Below are positions 25,778 to 40,200 of a stretch of 64,000 nucleotides of DNA, piece by piece. Within the stretch, counting starts at the first letter, position 1; every line of letters starts with the position of its first letter. Source of the stretch: Hippophae tibetana (taxonomy: Eukaryota; Streptophyta; Magnoliopsida; Rosales; Elaeagnaceae). The stretch is from positions 2,046,001-2,110,000 of the forward strand of contig JAZDXN010000013.1 in NCBI GenBank assembly GCA_037013495.1, in the 5' to 3' direction. Below the pieces are notes generated by a model that was given only the letters and a program-made list of their open reading frames with translations, did not search any database and was not told the origin of the DNA. Both the position numbers and the translations under genes were made by a program.

Positions 25778-28647
25778 AGAAATTAGTTGCTTGTTATTGA
25801 AGGGGTTTTCCTAGTTACAGTTGGTTCCAAAATAACGAAGAGGTCTCATTTCATATGCTACTTTTTTTATGAGAGCTAATTAATCTATGCATAATTTAAC
25901 GATGCAAAGTGTCAGACACACGCTCCTGTGTATCTTCCTTCAATGGCAAGGTACGTGATCGGTTAACCAAGAAACATTAAATACTTACATCCACATTGCT
26001 TCTATGTATAATATTTTGTCACTTATGTTTTATCTAACACTTTCTAGCAAACAAGATATATTTGCTCGTCATTGTGGCAAACCTATCGAAACAAAATCAT
26101 TTTGTAGGTAGACATATTGATGGAGCATTCTATAACTTGGAACCTGTAGTTTTGATACCTCAATGTACTTCAATTATGGTCAAACTCATGATTGCATGTC
26201 AAAGCGGAGAGGCACTTCGTTGTAGATTCCTAGGTTTAGAAACACCTTATCCTTTTGCATACAACCGTGTTCAATTTCATCAAGAATAGATTCATCTTCT
26301 TCTGGTCCTTGAAACTCAATAGGCCATAAAGGAGATGAAAAGGTTGGAATGCATTAAGCAAATTTTTTTGGTAACTTGAGCATTTTATATTTGGGTTTTT
26401 AGTCAATTTCTCTATGTGAAGTTTGAAGTAATCTTTACAAACGGTACTTTCTTTGTATCATTAGTAAAAGAAATATCTTCGAAACAAGCTTCTAGAAATT
26501 AGTTGCTTGTTATTGAAGGGGTTTTCCTAATTACAGTTGATTCCAAAATAACGAAGAGGTCTCATTTCATATGCTACTTTTTTTATGAGAGCTAATTAAT
26601 CTATGCATGATTTAACGATGGAAACTGTCGGACACACGCTCCTGCGTATCTTCCTTCAATGGCAAGGTAGGTGATCGGTGAACCACCAAACATTAAATAC
26701 TTACATCCACATTGCTTCTATGTATAATATTTTGTCACTTATGTTTTATCTAACACTTTCTAGCGAACAAGATATATTTGCTCGTCATTGTGGCAAACCT
26801 ATCGAAACAAAATCATTTTGCAGGTAGACATATTGATGGAGCATTCTATAACTTGGAACCTGTAGTTTTGATACCTCAATGTACTTCAATTATGGTCAAA
26901 CTCATGATTAATTGCATGTCAAAGCGGAGAGGCACTTCGTTGTAGATTCCTAGGTTTAGAAACACCATATCCTTTTGCACACAACCGTGTTGAGTTTCAT
27001 CAAGAATAGATTCATCTTCTTCTGGTCCTTGAAACTCAACAGGTCATAAAGGAGAAGAAAAGGTTGGAATGCATTAAGCAAGTTTTTTTGGTAACTTGAG
27101 CATTTTATATTTGGGTTTTTAGTCGATTTCGCTATGTGAAGTTTGAAGTAATCTTTACAAACGGTACTTTCTTTGTATCATTAGTAAAAGAAATATCTTC
27201 GAAACAAGCTTCTAGAAATTAGTTGCTTGTTATTGAAGGGGTTTTCCTAATTACAGTGGTTCCAAAATAACGAAGAGGTCTCATTTCATATGCTACTTTT
27301 TTTATGAGAGCTAATTAATCTATGCATAATTTAACTATGCAAAGTGTCAGATACACGCTCCTGCGTATCTTCCTTCAATGGCAAGGTACGTGATCGGTTA
27401 ACCACGAAACATTAAATACTTACATCCACATTGCTTCTATGTATAATATTTTGTCACTTATGTTTTATCTTACCCTTTCTAGCGAACAAGATATATTTGC
27501 TCGTCATTGTGGCAAACCTATCGAAACAAAATCATTTTGCAGGTAGACATATTGATGGAGCATTCAATAACTTGGAACCTGTAGTTTTGATACCTCAATG
27601 TACTTCAATTATGGTCAAACTCATGATTAATTGCATGTCAAAGCGGAGAGGCACTTCGTTGTAGATTCCTAGGTTTAGAAACACCATATCCTTTTGCACA
27701 CAACCGTGTTGAGTTTCATCAAGAATAGATTCATCTTCTTCTGGTCCTTGAAACTCAACAGGTCATAAAGGAGAAGAAAAGGTTGGAATGCATTAAGCAT
27801 GTTTTTTTGGTAACTTGAGCATTTTATATTTGGGTTTTTAGTCGATTTCTCTATGTGAAGTTTGAATTAATCTTTACAAACGGTACTTTCTTTGTATCAT
27901 TAGTAAAAGAAATATCTTCGAAACAAGCTTCTAGAAATTAGTTGCTTGTTATTGAAGGGGTTTTCCTAATTACAGTGGTTCCAAAATAACGAAGAGGTCT
28001 CATTTCATATGCTACTTTTTTTATGAGAGCTAATTAATCTATGCATAATTTAACTATGCAAAGTGTCAGATACACGCTCCTGCGTATCTTCCTTCAATGG
28101 CAAGGTACGTGATCGGTTAACCACGAAACATTAAATACTTACATCCACATTGCTTCTATGTATAATATTTTGTCACTTATGTTTTATCTTACCCTTTCTA
28201 GTGAACAAGATATATTTGCCCGTCATTGTGGCAAACCTATATAAACAAAATCATTTTGCAGGTAGACATATGGATGGAGCATTCTATAACTTGGAACCTG
28301 TAGTTTTGATACCTCAATGTACTTCAATTATGGTCAAACTCATGATTGCATGTCAAAGCGGAGAGGCACTTCGTTGTAGATTCCTAGGTTTAGAAACACC
28401 TTATCCTTTTACATACAACCGTGTTCAATTTCATCAAGAATAGATTAATCTTCTTCTAGTCCTTGAAACTCAACAGGCCCTAAATGAGATGAAAAGGTTG
28501 GAATGCATTAAGCAAATTTTTTTGGTAACTTGAGCATTTTATATTTGGATTTTTAGATGATTTCTCTATGTGAAGTTTGAAGTTATCTTTACAAACGGTA
28601 CTTTCTTTGTATCATTACTAAAAGAAATATCTTCGAAACAAGCTTCT
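25778..28647 (+). repeat. Block 5: units 37-40, C and C* with hybrids
   Basis: Unit starts: 25778 (A-like 5' part, C middle), 26494 C* (720), 27214 C*-like (719), 27933 (715). The C and C* pair at 25778-27213 is the third appearance of the pair at 12887 and 19333. The units at 27214 and 27933 share one 5' half ('acagtggttcc', 'aactatgcaaagtgtc', 'agatacacgctcc') but continue with different middles, C*-like and A respectively. Confidence 0.9.
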
Positions 28648-31600
28648 AGAAATTAGTTACTTGTTATTGAAGGGGTTTTCCTAGTTACAGTTGGTTCCAA
28701 AATAACGAAGAGGTCTCATTTCATATGCTACTTTTTTTATGAGAGCTAATTAATCTATGCATAATTTAACGATGCAAACTGTCGGACACACGCTCCTGCG
28801 TATCTTCCTTCAATGGCAAGGTACGTGATCGGTGAACCACCAAACATTAAATACTTACATCCACATTGCTTCTATGTATAATATTTTCTCACTTATGTTT
28901 TATCTTACACTTTCTAGCGACCAAGATATATTTGCTCGTCATTGTGCCAAACCTATCTAAATAAAATCATTTTGCAGTTAGACATATTGATGGAGCATTC
29001 TATAACTTGGAACCAGTAGTTTTGATACCTCAATGTACTTCAATTATGGTCAAACTCATGATTGCATGTCAAAGCGGAGAGGGACTTCGTTGTAGAATCC
29101 TAGGTTTAGAAACACCTTATCCTTTTGCACACAACCGTGTTCAATTTCATCAAGAATAGATTCATCTTCTTCTGGTCCTTGAAACTCAACAAGCCATATA
29201 GGAGAAGAAAAGTTTGGAATGCATTAAGCAAGTTTTTTTGGTAACTTGAGCATTTTATATTTGGGTTTTTAGTTGATTTCTCTATGTGAAGTTTGAAGTA
29301 ATCTTTACAAACGGTACTTTCTTTGTATCATTAGTAAAAGAAATATCTTCGAAACAAGCTTCTAGAAATTAGTTGCTTGTTATTGAAGGGGTTTTCCTAA
29401 TTACAGTTGGTTCCAAAATTACGAAGATGTCTCATTTCATATGCTACTTTTTTTATGACAGCTAATTAATCTATGCATAATTTAACGATGCAAAGTGTCA
29501 GACACACGCTCCTGCGTATCTTCCTTCAATGGCAAGGTACGTGATCGGTTAACCACGAAACATTAAATACTTACATCCACATTGCTTATATGTATAATAT
29601 TTTGTCACTTATGTTTTATCTAACACTTTCTAGCGAACAAGATATATTTGCTCGTCATTGTGGCAAACCTATCGAAACAAAATCATTTTGCAGGTAGACA
29701 TATTGATGGAGCATTCTATAACTTGGAACCTGTAGTTTTGATACCTCAATGTACTTCAATTATGGTCAAACTCATGATTGCATGTCAAAGCGGAGAGGCA
29801 CTTCGTTGTAGATTCCTAGGTTTTGAAACACCTTATCATTTTGCACACAACCGTGTTCAATTTCATCAAGAATAGATTCATCTTCTTCTGGTCCTTGAGA
29901 CTCAACAGGCCATAAAGGAGATGAAAAGGTTGGAATGCATTAAGCAAGTTTTTTTGGTAACTTGAGCATTTTATATTTGGGTTTTTAGTCGATTTCTCTA
30001 TGTGAAGTTTGAAGTAATCTTTACAAACGGTACTTTCTTTGTATCATTAGTAAAAGAAATATCTTCGAAACAAGCTTCTAGAAATTAGTTGCTTGTTATT
30101 GAAGGGGTTTTCCTAATTACAGTTGGTTCCAAAATAACGAAGAGGTCTCATTTCATATGCTACTTTTTTTATGAGAGCTAATTAATCTATGCATAATTTA
30201 ACTATGCAAACTGTCGGACACACGCTCATGCGTATCTTCCTTCAATGGCAAGGTACGTGATCGGTGAACCACCAAACATTAAATACTTACATCCACATTG
30301 CTTCTATGTATAATATTTTGTCACTTATGTTTTATCTTACACTTTCTAGCGAACAAGATATCTTTGCTCGTCATTGTGGCAAAACAATCTAAACAAAATA
30401 ATTTTGCAGTTAGACATATTGATGGAGCATTCTATAACTTGGAACCAGTAGTTTTTATACCTCAATGTACTTCAATTATTGTGAAACTCATGATTGCATG
30501 TCAAAGCGGAGAGGGACTTCGTTGTAGAATCCTAGGTTTAGAAACACCTTATCATTTTGCACACAACCGTGTTCAATTTCATCAAGAATAGATTCATCTT
30601 CTTCTGGTCCTTGAAACTCAACAGGCCATATAGGAGAAGAAAAGTTTGGAATGCATTAAGCAAGTTTTTTTGGTAACTTGAGCATTTTATATTTGGGTTT
30701 TTAGTTGATTTCTCTATGTGAAGTTTGAAGTAATCTTTACAAACGGTACTTTCTTTGTATCATTAGTAAAAGAAATATCTTCGAAACAAGCTTCTAGAAA
30801 TTAGTTGCTTGTTATTGAAGGGGTTTTCCTAATTACAGTTGGTTCCAAAATTACGAAGATGTCTCATTTCATATGCTACTTTTTTGATGACAGCTAATTA
30901 ATCTATGCATAATTTAACGATGCAAAGTGTCAGACACACGCTCCTGCGTATCTTCCTTCAATGGCAAGGTACGTGATCGGTTAACCACGAAACATTAAAT
31001 ACTTACATCCACATTGCTTATATGTATAATATTTTGTCACTTATGTTTTATCTAACACTTTCTAGCGAACAAGATATATTTGCTCGTCATTGTGGCAAAC
31101 CTATCGAAACAAAATCATTTTGCAGGTAGACATATTGATGGAGCATTCTATAACTTGGAACCTGTAGTTTTGATACCTCAATGTACTTCAATTATGGTCA
31201 AACTCATGATTGCATGTCAAAGCGGAGAGGCACTTCGTTGTAGATTCCTAGGTTTTGAAACACCTTATCATTTTGCACACAACCGTGTTCAATTTCATCA
31301 AGAATAGATTCATCTTCTTCTGGTCCTTGAGACTCAACAGGCCATAAAGGAGATGAAAAGGTTGGAATGCATTAAGCAAGTTTTTTTGGTAACTTGAGCA
31401 TTTTATATTTGGGTTTTTAGTCGATTTCTCTATGTGAAGTTTGAAGTAATCTTTACAAACGGTACTTTCTTTGTATCATTAGTAAAAGAAATATCTTCGA
31501 AACAAGCTTCTAGAAATTAGTTGCTTGTTATTGAAGGGGTTTTCCTAATTACAGTTGGTTCCAAAATAACGAAGAGGTCTCATTTCATATGCTACTTTTT

Positions 31601-34600
31601 TTATGAGAGCTAATTAATCTATGCATAATTTAACTATGCAAACTGTCGGACACACGCTCATGCGTATCTTCCTTCAATGGCAAGGTACGTGATCGGTGAA
31701 CCACCAAACATTAAATACTTACATCCACATTGCTTCTATGTATAATATTTTGTCACTTATGTTTTATCTTACACTTTCTAGCGAACAAGATATCTTTGCT
31801 CGTCATTGTGGCAAAACAATCTAAACAAAATAATTTTGCAGTTAGACATATTGATGGAGCATTCTATAACTTGGAACCAGTAGTTTTTATACCTCAATGT
31901 ACTTCAATTATTGTGAAACTCATGATTGCATGTCAAAGCGGAGAGGCACTTCGTTGTAGATTCCTAGGTTTAGAAACACCTTATCATTTTGCACACAACC
32001 GTGTTCAATTTCATCAAGAATAGATTCATCTTCTTCTGGTCCTTGAAACTCAACAGGCCATAAAGGAGATGAAAAGGTTGGAATGCATTAAGCAAGTTTT
32101 TTTGGTAACTTGAGCATTTTATATTTGGGTTTTTAGTCGATTTCGCTATGTGAAGTTTGAAGTAATCTTTACAAACGGTACTTTCTTTGTATCATTAGTA
32201 AAAGAAATATCTTCGAAACAAGCTTGTAGAAATTAGTTGCTTGTTATTGAAGGGGTTTTCCTAATTAAAGTTGATTCCAAAATAACGAAGAGGTCTCATT
32301 TCATATGCTACTTTTTTTATGAGAGCTAATTCATCTATGCATAATTTAAGGATGCAAACTGTCAGACACACGCTCCTGCGTATCTTCCTTCAATGGCAAG
32401 GTACGTGATCGGTGAACCACCAAACATTAAATACTTACATCCACATTGCTTCTATGTATAATATTTTCTCACTTATGTTTTATCTTACACTTTCTAGCGA
32501 CCAAGATATATTTGCTCGTCATTGTGCCAAACCTATCTAAACAAATTCATTTTGCAGTTAGACATATTGATGGAGCATTCTATAACTTGGAACCAGTAGT
32601 TTTGATACCTCAATGTACTTCAATTATGGTCAAACTCATGATTGCATGTCAAAGCGGAGAGGGACTTCGTTGTAGAATCCTAGGTTTAGAAACACCTTAT
32701 CCTTTTGCACACAACCGTGTTCAATTTCATCAAGAATAGATTCATCTTCTTCTGGTCCTTGAAACTCAACAAGCCATATAGGAGAAGAAAAGTTTGGAAT
32801 GCATTAAGCAAGTTTTTTTGGTAACTTGAGCATTTTATATTTGGGTTTTTAGTTGATTTCTCTATGTGAAGTTTGAAGTAATCTTTACAAACGGTACTTT
32901 CTTTGTATCATTAGTAAAAGAAATATCTTCGAAACAAGCTTCTAGAAATTAGTTGCTTGTTATTGAAGGGGTTTTCCTAATTACAGTTGGTTCCAAAATT
33001 ACGAAGATGTCTCATTTCATATGCTACTTTTTTGATGACAGCTAATTAATCTATGCATAATTTAACGATGCAAAGTGTCAGACACACGCTCCTGCGTATC
33101 TTCCTTCAATGGCAAGGTACGTGATCGGTTAACCACGAAACATTAAATACTTACATCCACATTGCTTATATGTATAATATTTTGTCACTTATGTTTTATC
33201 TAACACTTTCTAGCGAACAAGATATATTTGCTCGTCATTGTGGCAAACCTATCGAAACAAAATCATTTTGCAGGTAGACATATTGATGGAGCATTCTATA
33301 ACTTGGAACCTGTAGTTTGGATACCTCAATGTACTTCAATTATGGTCAAACTCATGATTGCATGTCAAAGCGGAGAGGCACTTCGTTGTAGATTCCTAGG
33401 TTTAGAAACACCTTATCATTTTGCACACAACCGTGTTCAATTTCATCAAGAATAGATTCATCTTCTTCTGGTCCTTGAGACTCAACAGGCCATAAAGGAG
33501 ATGAAAAGGTTGGAATGCATTAAGCAAGTTTTTTTGGTAACTTGAGCATTTTATATTTGGGTTTTTAGTCGATTTCTCTATGTGAAGTTTGAAGTAATCT
33601 GTACAAACGGTACTTTCTTTGTATCATTAGTAAAAGAAATATCTTCGAAACAAGCTTCTAGAAATTAGTTGCTTGTTATTGAAGGGGTTTTCCTAATTAC
33701 AGTTGGTTCCAAAATAACGAAGAGGTCTCATTTCATATGCTACTTTTTTTATGAGAGCTAATTAATCTATGCATAATTTAACTATGCAAACTGTCGGACA
33801 CACGCTCATGCGTATCTTCCTTCAATGGCAAGGTACGTGATCGGTGAACCACCAAACATTAAATACTTACATCCACATTGCTTCTATGTATAATATTTTG
33901 TCACTTATGTTTTATCTTACACTTTCTAGCGAACAAGATATCTTTGCCCGTCATTGTGGCAAAACAATCTAAACAAAATAATTTTGCAGTTAGACATATT
34001 GATGGAGCATTCTATAACTTGGAACTAGTAGTTTTGATACCTCAATGTACTTCAATTATTGTCAAACTCATGATTGCATGTCAAAGCGGAGAGGCACTTC
34101 GTTGTAGATTCCTAGGTTTAGAAACACCTTATCATTTTGCACACAACCGTGTTCAATTTCATCAAGAATAGATTCATCTTCTTCTGGTCCTTGAAACTCA
34201 ACAGGCCATAAAGGAGATGAAAAGGTTGGAATGCATTAAGGAAGTTTTTTTGGTAACTTGAGGATTTTATATTTGGGTTTTTAGTCGATTTCGCTATGTG
34301 AAGTTTGAAGTAATCTTTACAAACGGTACTTTCTTTGTATCATTAGTAAAAGAAATATCTTCGAAACAAGCTTCTAGAAATTAGTTGCTTGTTATTGAAG
34401 GGGTTTTCCTAATTAAAGTTGATTCCAAAATAACGAAGAGGTCTCATTTCATATGCTACTTTTTTTATGAGAGCTAATTCATCTATGCATAATTTAAGGA
34501 TGCAAACTGTCAGACACACGCTCCTGCGTATCTTCCTTCAATGGCAAGGTACGTGATCGGTGAACCACCAAACATTAAATACTTACATCCACATTGCTTC

Positions 34601-36523
34601 TATGTATAATATTTTCTCACTTATGTTTTATCTTACACTTTCTAGCGACCAAGATATATTTGCTCGTCATTGTGCCAAACCTATCTAAACAAAATCATTT
34701 TGCAGTTAGACATATTGATGGAGCATTCTATAACTTGGAACCAGTAGTTTTGATACCTCAATGTACTTCAATTATGGTCAAACTCATGATTGCATGTCAA
34801 AGCGGAGAGGGACTTCGTTGTAGAATCCTAGGTTTAGAAACACCTTATCCTTTTGCACACAACCGTGTTCAATTTCATCAAGAATAGATTCATCTTCTTC
34901 TGGTCCTTGAAACTCAACAAGCCATATAGGAGAAGAAAAGGTTGGAATGCATTAAGCAAGTTTTTTTGGTAACTTTAGCATTTTATATTTGGGTTTTTAG
35001 TCGATTTCTCTATCTGAAGTTTGAAGTAATCTTTACAAACGGTACTTTCTTTGTATAATTAGTAAAAGAAATATCTTCGAAACAAGCTTCTAGAAATTAG
35101 TTGCTTGTTATTGAAGGGGTTTTCCTAATTACAGTTGGTTCCAAAATTACGAAGATGTCTCATTTCATATGCTACTTTTTTGATGACAGCTAATTAATCT
35201 ATGCATAATTTAACGATGCAAAGTGTCAGACACACGCTCCTGCGTATCTTCCTTCAATGGCAAGGTACGTGATCGGTTAACCACGAATCATTAAATACTT
35301 ACATCCACATTGCTTATATGTATAATATTTTGTCACTTATGTTTTATCTAACACTTTCTAGCGAACAAGATATATTTGCTCGTCATTGTGGCAAACCTAT
35401 CGAAACAAAATCATTTTGCAGGTAGACATATTGATGGAGCATTCTATAACTTGGAACCTGTAGTTTGGATACCTCAATGTACTACAATTATGGTCAAACT
35501 CATGATTGCATGTCAAAGCGGAGAGGCACTTCGTTGTAGATTCCTAGGTTTAGAAACACCTTATCATTTTGCACACAACCGTGTTCAATTTCATCAAGAA
35601 TAGATTCATCTTCTTCTGGTCCTTGAGACTCAACACGCCATAAAGGAGATGAAAAGGTTGGAATGCATTAAGCAAGTTTTTTTGGTAACTTGAGCATTTT
35701 ATATTTGGGTTTTTAGTCGATTTCTCTATGTGAAGTTTGAAGTAATCTATACAAACGGTACTTTCTTTGTATCATTAGTAAAAGAAATATCTTCGAAACA
35801 AGCTTCTAGAAATTAGTTGCTTGTTATTGAAGGGGTTTTCCTAATTATAGTTGGTTCCAAAATAACGAAGAGGTCTCATTTCATATGCTACTTTTTTTAT
35901 GAGAGCTAATTAATCTATGCATAATTTAACTATGCAAACTGTCGGACACACGCTCATGCGTATCTTCCTTCAATGGCAAGGTACGTGATCGGTGAACCAC
36001 CAAACATTAAATACTTACATCCACATTGCTTCTATGTATAATATTTTGTCACTTATGTTTTATCTTACACTTTCTAGCGAACAAGATATCTTTGCCCGTC
36101 ATTGTGGCAAAACAATCTAAACAAAATAATTTTCAAGTTAGACATATTGATGGAGCATTCTATAACTTGGAACTAGTAGTTTTGATACCTCAATGTACTT
36201 CAATTATTGTCAAACTCATGATTGCATGTCAAAGCGGAGAGGCACTTCGTTGTAGATTCCTAGGTTTAGAAACACCTTATCATTTTGCACACAACCGTGT
36301 TCAATTTCATCAAGAATAGATTCATCTTCTTCTGGTCCTTGAAACTCAACAGGCCATAAAGGAGATGAAAAGGTTGGAATGCATTAAGCAAGTTTTTTTG
36401 GTAACTTGAGCATTTTATATTTGGGTTTTTAGTCGATTTCGCTATGTGAAGTTTGAAGTAATCTTTACAAACCGTACTTTCTTTGTATCATTAGTAAAAG
36501 AAATATCTTCGAAACAAGCTTCT
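28648..36523 (+). repeat. Block 6: D-C-B trimer higher-order repeat, units 41-51
   Basis: Order by start: 28648 D, 29364 C, 30080 B; 30796 C, 31512 B; 32228 D, 32944 C, 33660 B; 34376 D, 35092 C, 35808 B. The trimer period is 2148 bp (3 x 716), and one copy lacks its D or, equivalently, C-B was doubled. Shared private variants confirm the lineages: C units have 'aaaattacgaagatg', 'gacagc' and 'ccttgagactc'; B units have 'aactatgcaaac' and 'ctcatgcg'; D units at 32228 and 34376 have 'taattaaagttg' and 'taattcatc'. Confidence 0.92.
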
Positions 36524-37238
36524 AGAAATTAGTTGCTTGTTATTGAAGGGGTTTTCCTAATTACAGTTGATTCCAAAATAACGAAGAGGTCTCATTTCAT
36601 ATGCTACTTTTTTTATGAGAGCTAATTAATCTATGCATAATTTAAGGATGCAAACTGTCAGACACACGCTCCTGCGTATCTTCCTTCAATGGCAAGGTAC
36701 GTGATCGGTGAACCACCAAACATTAAATACTTACATCCACATTGCTTCTATGTATAATATTTTGTCACCTATGTTTTATCTTACCCTTTCTAGTGAACAA
36801 GATATATTTGCCCGTCATTGTGGCAAACCTATATAAAAAAATCATTTTGCAGGTAGACATATTGATGGAGCATTCTATAACTTGGAACCTGTAGTTTTGA
36901 TACCTCAATGTACTTCAATTATGGTCAAACTCATGATTGCATGTCAAAGCGGAGAGGGACTTCGTTGTAGATTCCAAGGTTTAGAAACAACTTATCCTTT
37001 TGCAAACAACCGTGTTCAATTTCATCAAGAATAGATTCATCTTCTTTTGGTCCTTGAAACTCAACAAGCCATATAGGAGATGAAAAGGTTGGAATGCATT
37101 AAGCAAATTTTTTTGGTAACTTGAGCATTTTATATTCGGGTTTTTAGTCAATTTCTCTATGTGAAGTTTGAAGTAATCTTTACAAACGGTACTTTCTTTG
37201 TATCATTAGTAAAAGAAATATCTTCGAAACAAGCTTCT
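36524..37238 (+). repeat. Unit 52, A' hybrid linking two repeat blocks
   Basis: This 715-bp unit has an 'aaggatgcaaactgtcag' 5' half and an A-like middle with the shortened 'atataaaaaaatc'. Its 3' end ('gattccaagg', 'acaacttatcc', 'atattcggg') matches the 3' ends of the units at 42964 and 50121. That shared end marks where each copy of the 9/10-unit repeat closes. Confidence 0.85.
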
Positions 37239-40200
37239 AGAAATTAGTTGCTTGTTATTGAAGGGGTTTTCCTAATTACAGTTGATTCCAATATAACGAA
37301 GAGGTCTCATTTCATATGCTACTTTTTTTATGAGAGCTAATTAATCTATGCATAATTTAACGATGCAAACTGTCGGACACACGCTCCTGCGTATCTTCCT
37401 TCAATGGCAAGGTACGTGATCGGTTAACCACGAAACATTAAATACTTACATCCACATTGCTTTTATGTATAATATTTTGTCACTTATGTTTTATCTTACA
37501 CTTTCTAGCAAACAAGATATATTTGCTCGTCATTGTGGCAAACCTATATAAACAAAATCATTTTGCAGGTAGACATATTGATGGAGCATTCTATAACTTG
37601 GAACCTGTAGTTTGGATACCTCAATGTACTTCAATTATGGTCAAACTCATGATTGCATGTCAAAGCGGAGAGGCACTTCGTTGTAGATTCCTAGGTTTAG
37701 AAACACCTTATCATTTTGCACACAACCGTGTTCAATTTCATCAAGAATAGATTCATCTTCTTCTGGTCCTTGAAACTCAACACGCCATAAAGGAGATGAA
37801 AAGATTTGAATGCATTTAGCAAATTTTTTTGGTAACTTGAGCATTTTCTATTTGGGTTTTTAGTCAATTTCTCTATGTGAAGTTTGAAGTAATATTTACA
37901 AACGGTACTTTCTTTGTATCATTAGTAAAAGAAATATCTTCGAAACAAGCTTCTAGAAATTAGTTGCTTGTTATTGAAGGGGTTTTCCTAATTACAGTTG
38001 ATTCCAATATAACGAAGAGGTCTCATTTCATATGCTACTTTTTTTATGAGAGCTAATTAATCTATGCATAATTTAACGATGCAAACTGTCGGACACACGC
38101 TCCTGCGTATCTTCCTTCAATGGCAAGGTACGTGATCGGTTAACCACGAAACATTAAATACTTACATCCACATTGCTTTTATGTATAATATTTTGTCACT
38201 TATGTTTTATCTTACACTTTCTAGCAAACAAGATATATTTGCTCGTCATTGTGGCAAACCTATATAAACAAAATCATTTTGCAGGTAGACATATTGATGG
38301 AGCATTCTATAACTTGGAACCTGTAGTTTGGATACCTCAATGTACTTCAATTATGGTCAAACTCATGATTGCATGTCAAAGCGGAGAGGCACTTCGTTGT
38401 AGATTCCTAGGTTTAGAAACACCTTATCATTTTGCACACAACCGTGTTCAATTTCATCAAGAATAGATTCATCTTCTTCTGGTCCTTGAGACTCAACAGG
38501 CCATAAAGGAGATGAAAAGGTTGGAATGCATTAAGCAAGTTTTTTTGGTAACTTGAGCATTTTATATTTGGGTTTTTAGTCGATTTCTCTATGTGAAGTT
38601 TGAAGTAATCTATACAAACGGTACTTTCTTTGTATCATTAGTAAAAGAAATATCTTCGAAACAAGCTTCTAGAAATTAGTTGCTTGTTATTGAAGGGGTT
38701 TTCCTAATTACAGTTGGTTCCAAAATAACGAAGAGGTCTCATTTCATATGCTACTTTTTTTATGAGAGCTAATTAATCTATGCATAATTTAACTATGCAA
38801 ACTGTCGGACACACGCTCATGCGTATCTTCCTTCAATGGCAAGGTACGTGATCGGTGAACCACCAAACATTAAATACTTACATCCACATTGCTTCTATGT
38901 ATAATATTTTGTCACTTATGTTTTATCTTACACTTTCTAGCGAACAAGATATCTTTGCCCGTCATTGTGGCAAAACAATCTAAACAAAATAATTTTGCAG
39001 TTAGACATATTGATGGAGCATTCTATAACTTGGAACTAGTAGTTTTGATACCTCAATGTACTTCAATTATTGTCAAACTCATGATTGCATGTCAAAGCGG
39101 AGAGGCACTTCGTTGTAGATTCCTAGGTTTAGAAACACCTTATCATTTTGCACACAACCGTGTTCAATTTCATCAAGAATAGATTCATCTTCTTCTGGTC
39201 CTTGAAACTCAACAGGCCATAAAGGAGATGAAAAGGTTGGAATGCATTAAGCAAGTTTTTTTGGTAACTTGAGCATTTTATATTTGGGTTTTTAGTCGAT
39301 TTCGCTATGTGAAGTTTGAAGTAATCTTTACAAACGGTACTTTCTTTGTATCATTAGTAAAAGAAATATCTTCGAAACAAGCTTCTAGAAATTAGTTGCT
39401 TGTTATTGAAGGGGTTTTCCTAATTACAGTTGATTCCAAAATAACGAAGAGGTCTCATTTCATATGCTACTTTTTTTATGAGAGCTAATTAATCTATGCA
39501 TAATTTAAGGATGCAAACTGTCAGACACACGCTCCTGCGTATCTTCCTTCAATGGCAAGGTACGTGATCGGTGAACCACCAAACATTAAATACTTACATC
39601 CACATTGCTTCTATGTATAATATTTTGTCACTTATGTTTTATCTTACCCTTTCTAGTGAACAAGATATATTTGCCCGTCATTGTGGCAAACCTATATAAA
39701 AAAATCATTTTGCAGGTAGACATATTGATGGAGCATTCTATAACTTGGAACCTGTAGTTTTGATACCTCAATGTACTTCAATTATGGTCAAACTCATGAT
39801 TGCATGTCAAAGCGGAGAGGCACTTCGTTGTAGATTCCAAGGTTTAGAAACACCTTATCCTTTTGCATACAACCGTGTTCAATTTCATCAAGAATAGATG
39901 CATCTTCTTCTAGTCCTTGAAACTCAATAGGCCATAAAGGAGATGAAAAGGTTTGAATACATTAAGCAAATTTTTTTGGTAACTTGAGCATTTTATATTT
40001 GGGTTTTTAGTCGATTTCGCTATGTGAAGTTTGAAGTAATCTGTACAAACGGTACTTTCTTTGTATCATTAGTAAAAGAAATATCTTCGAAACAAGATTC
40101 TAGAAATTAGTTGCTTGTTATTGAAGGGGTTTTCCTAATTACAGTTGGTTCCAAAATAACGAAGAGGTCTCATTTCATATGCTACTTTTTTTATGAGAGC

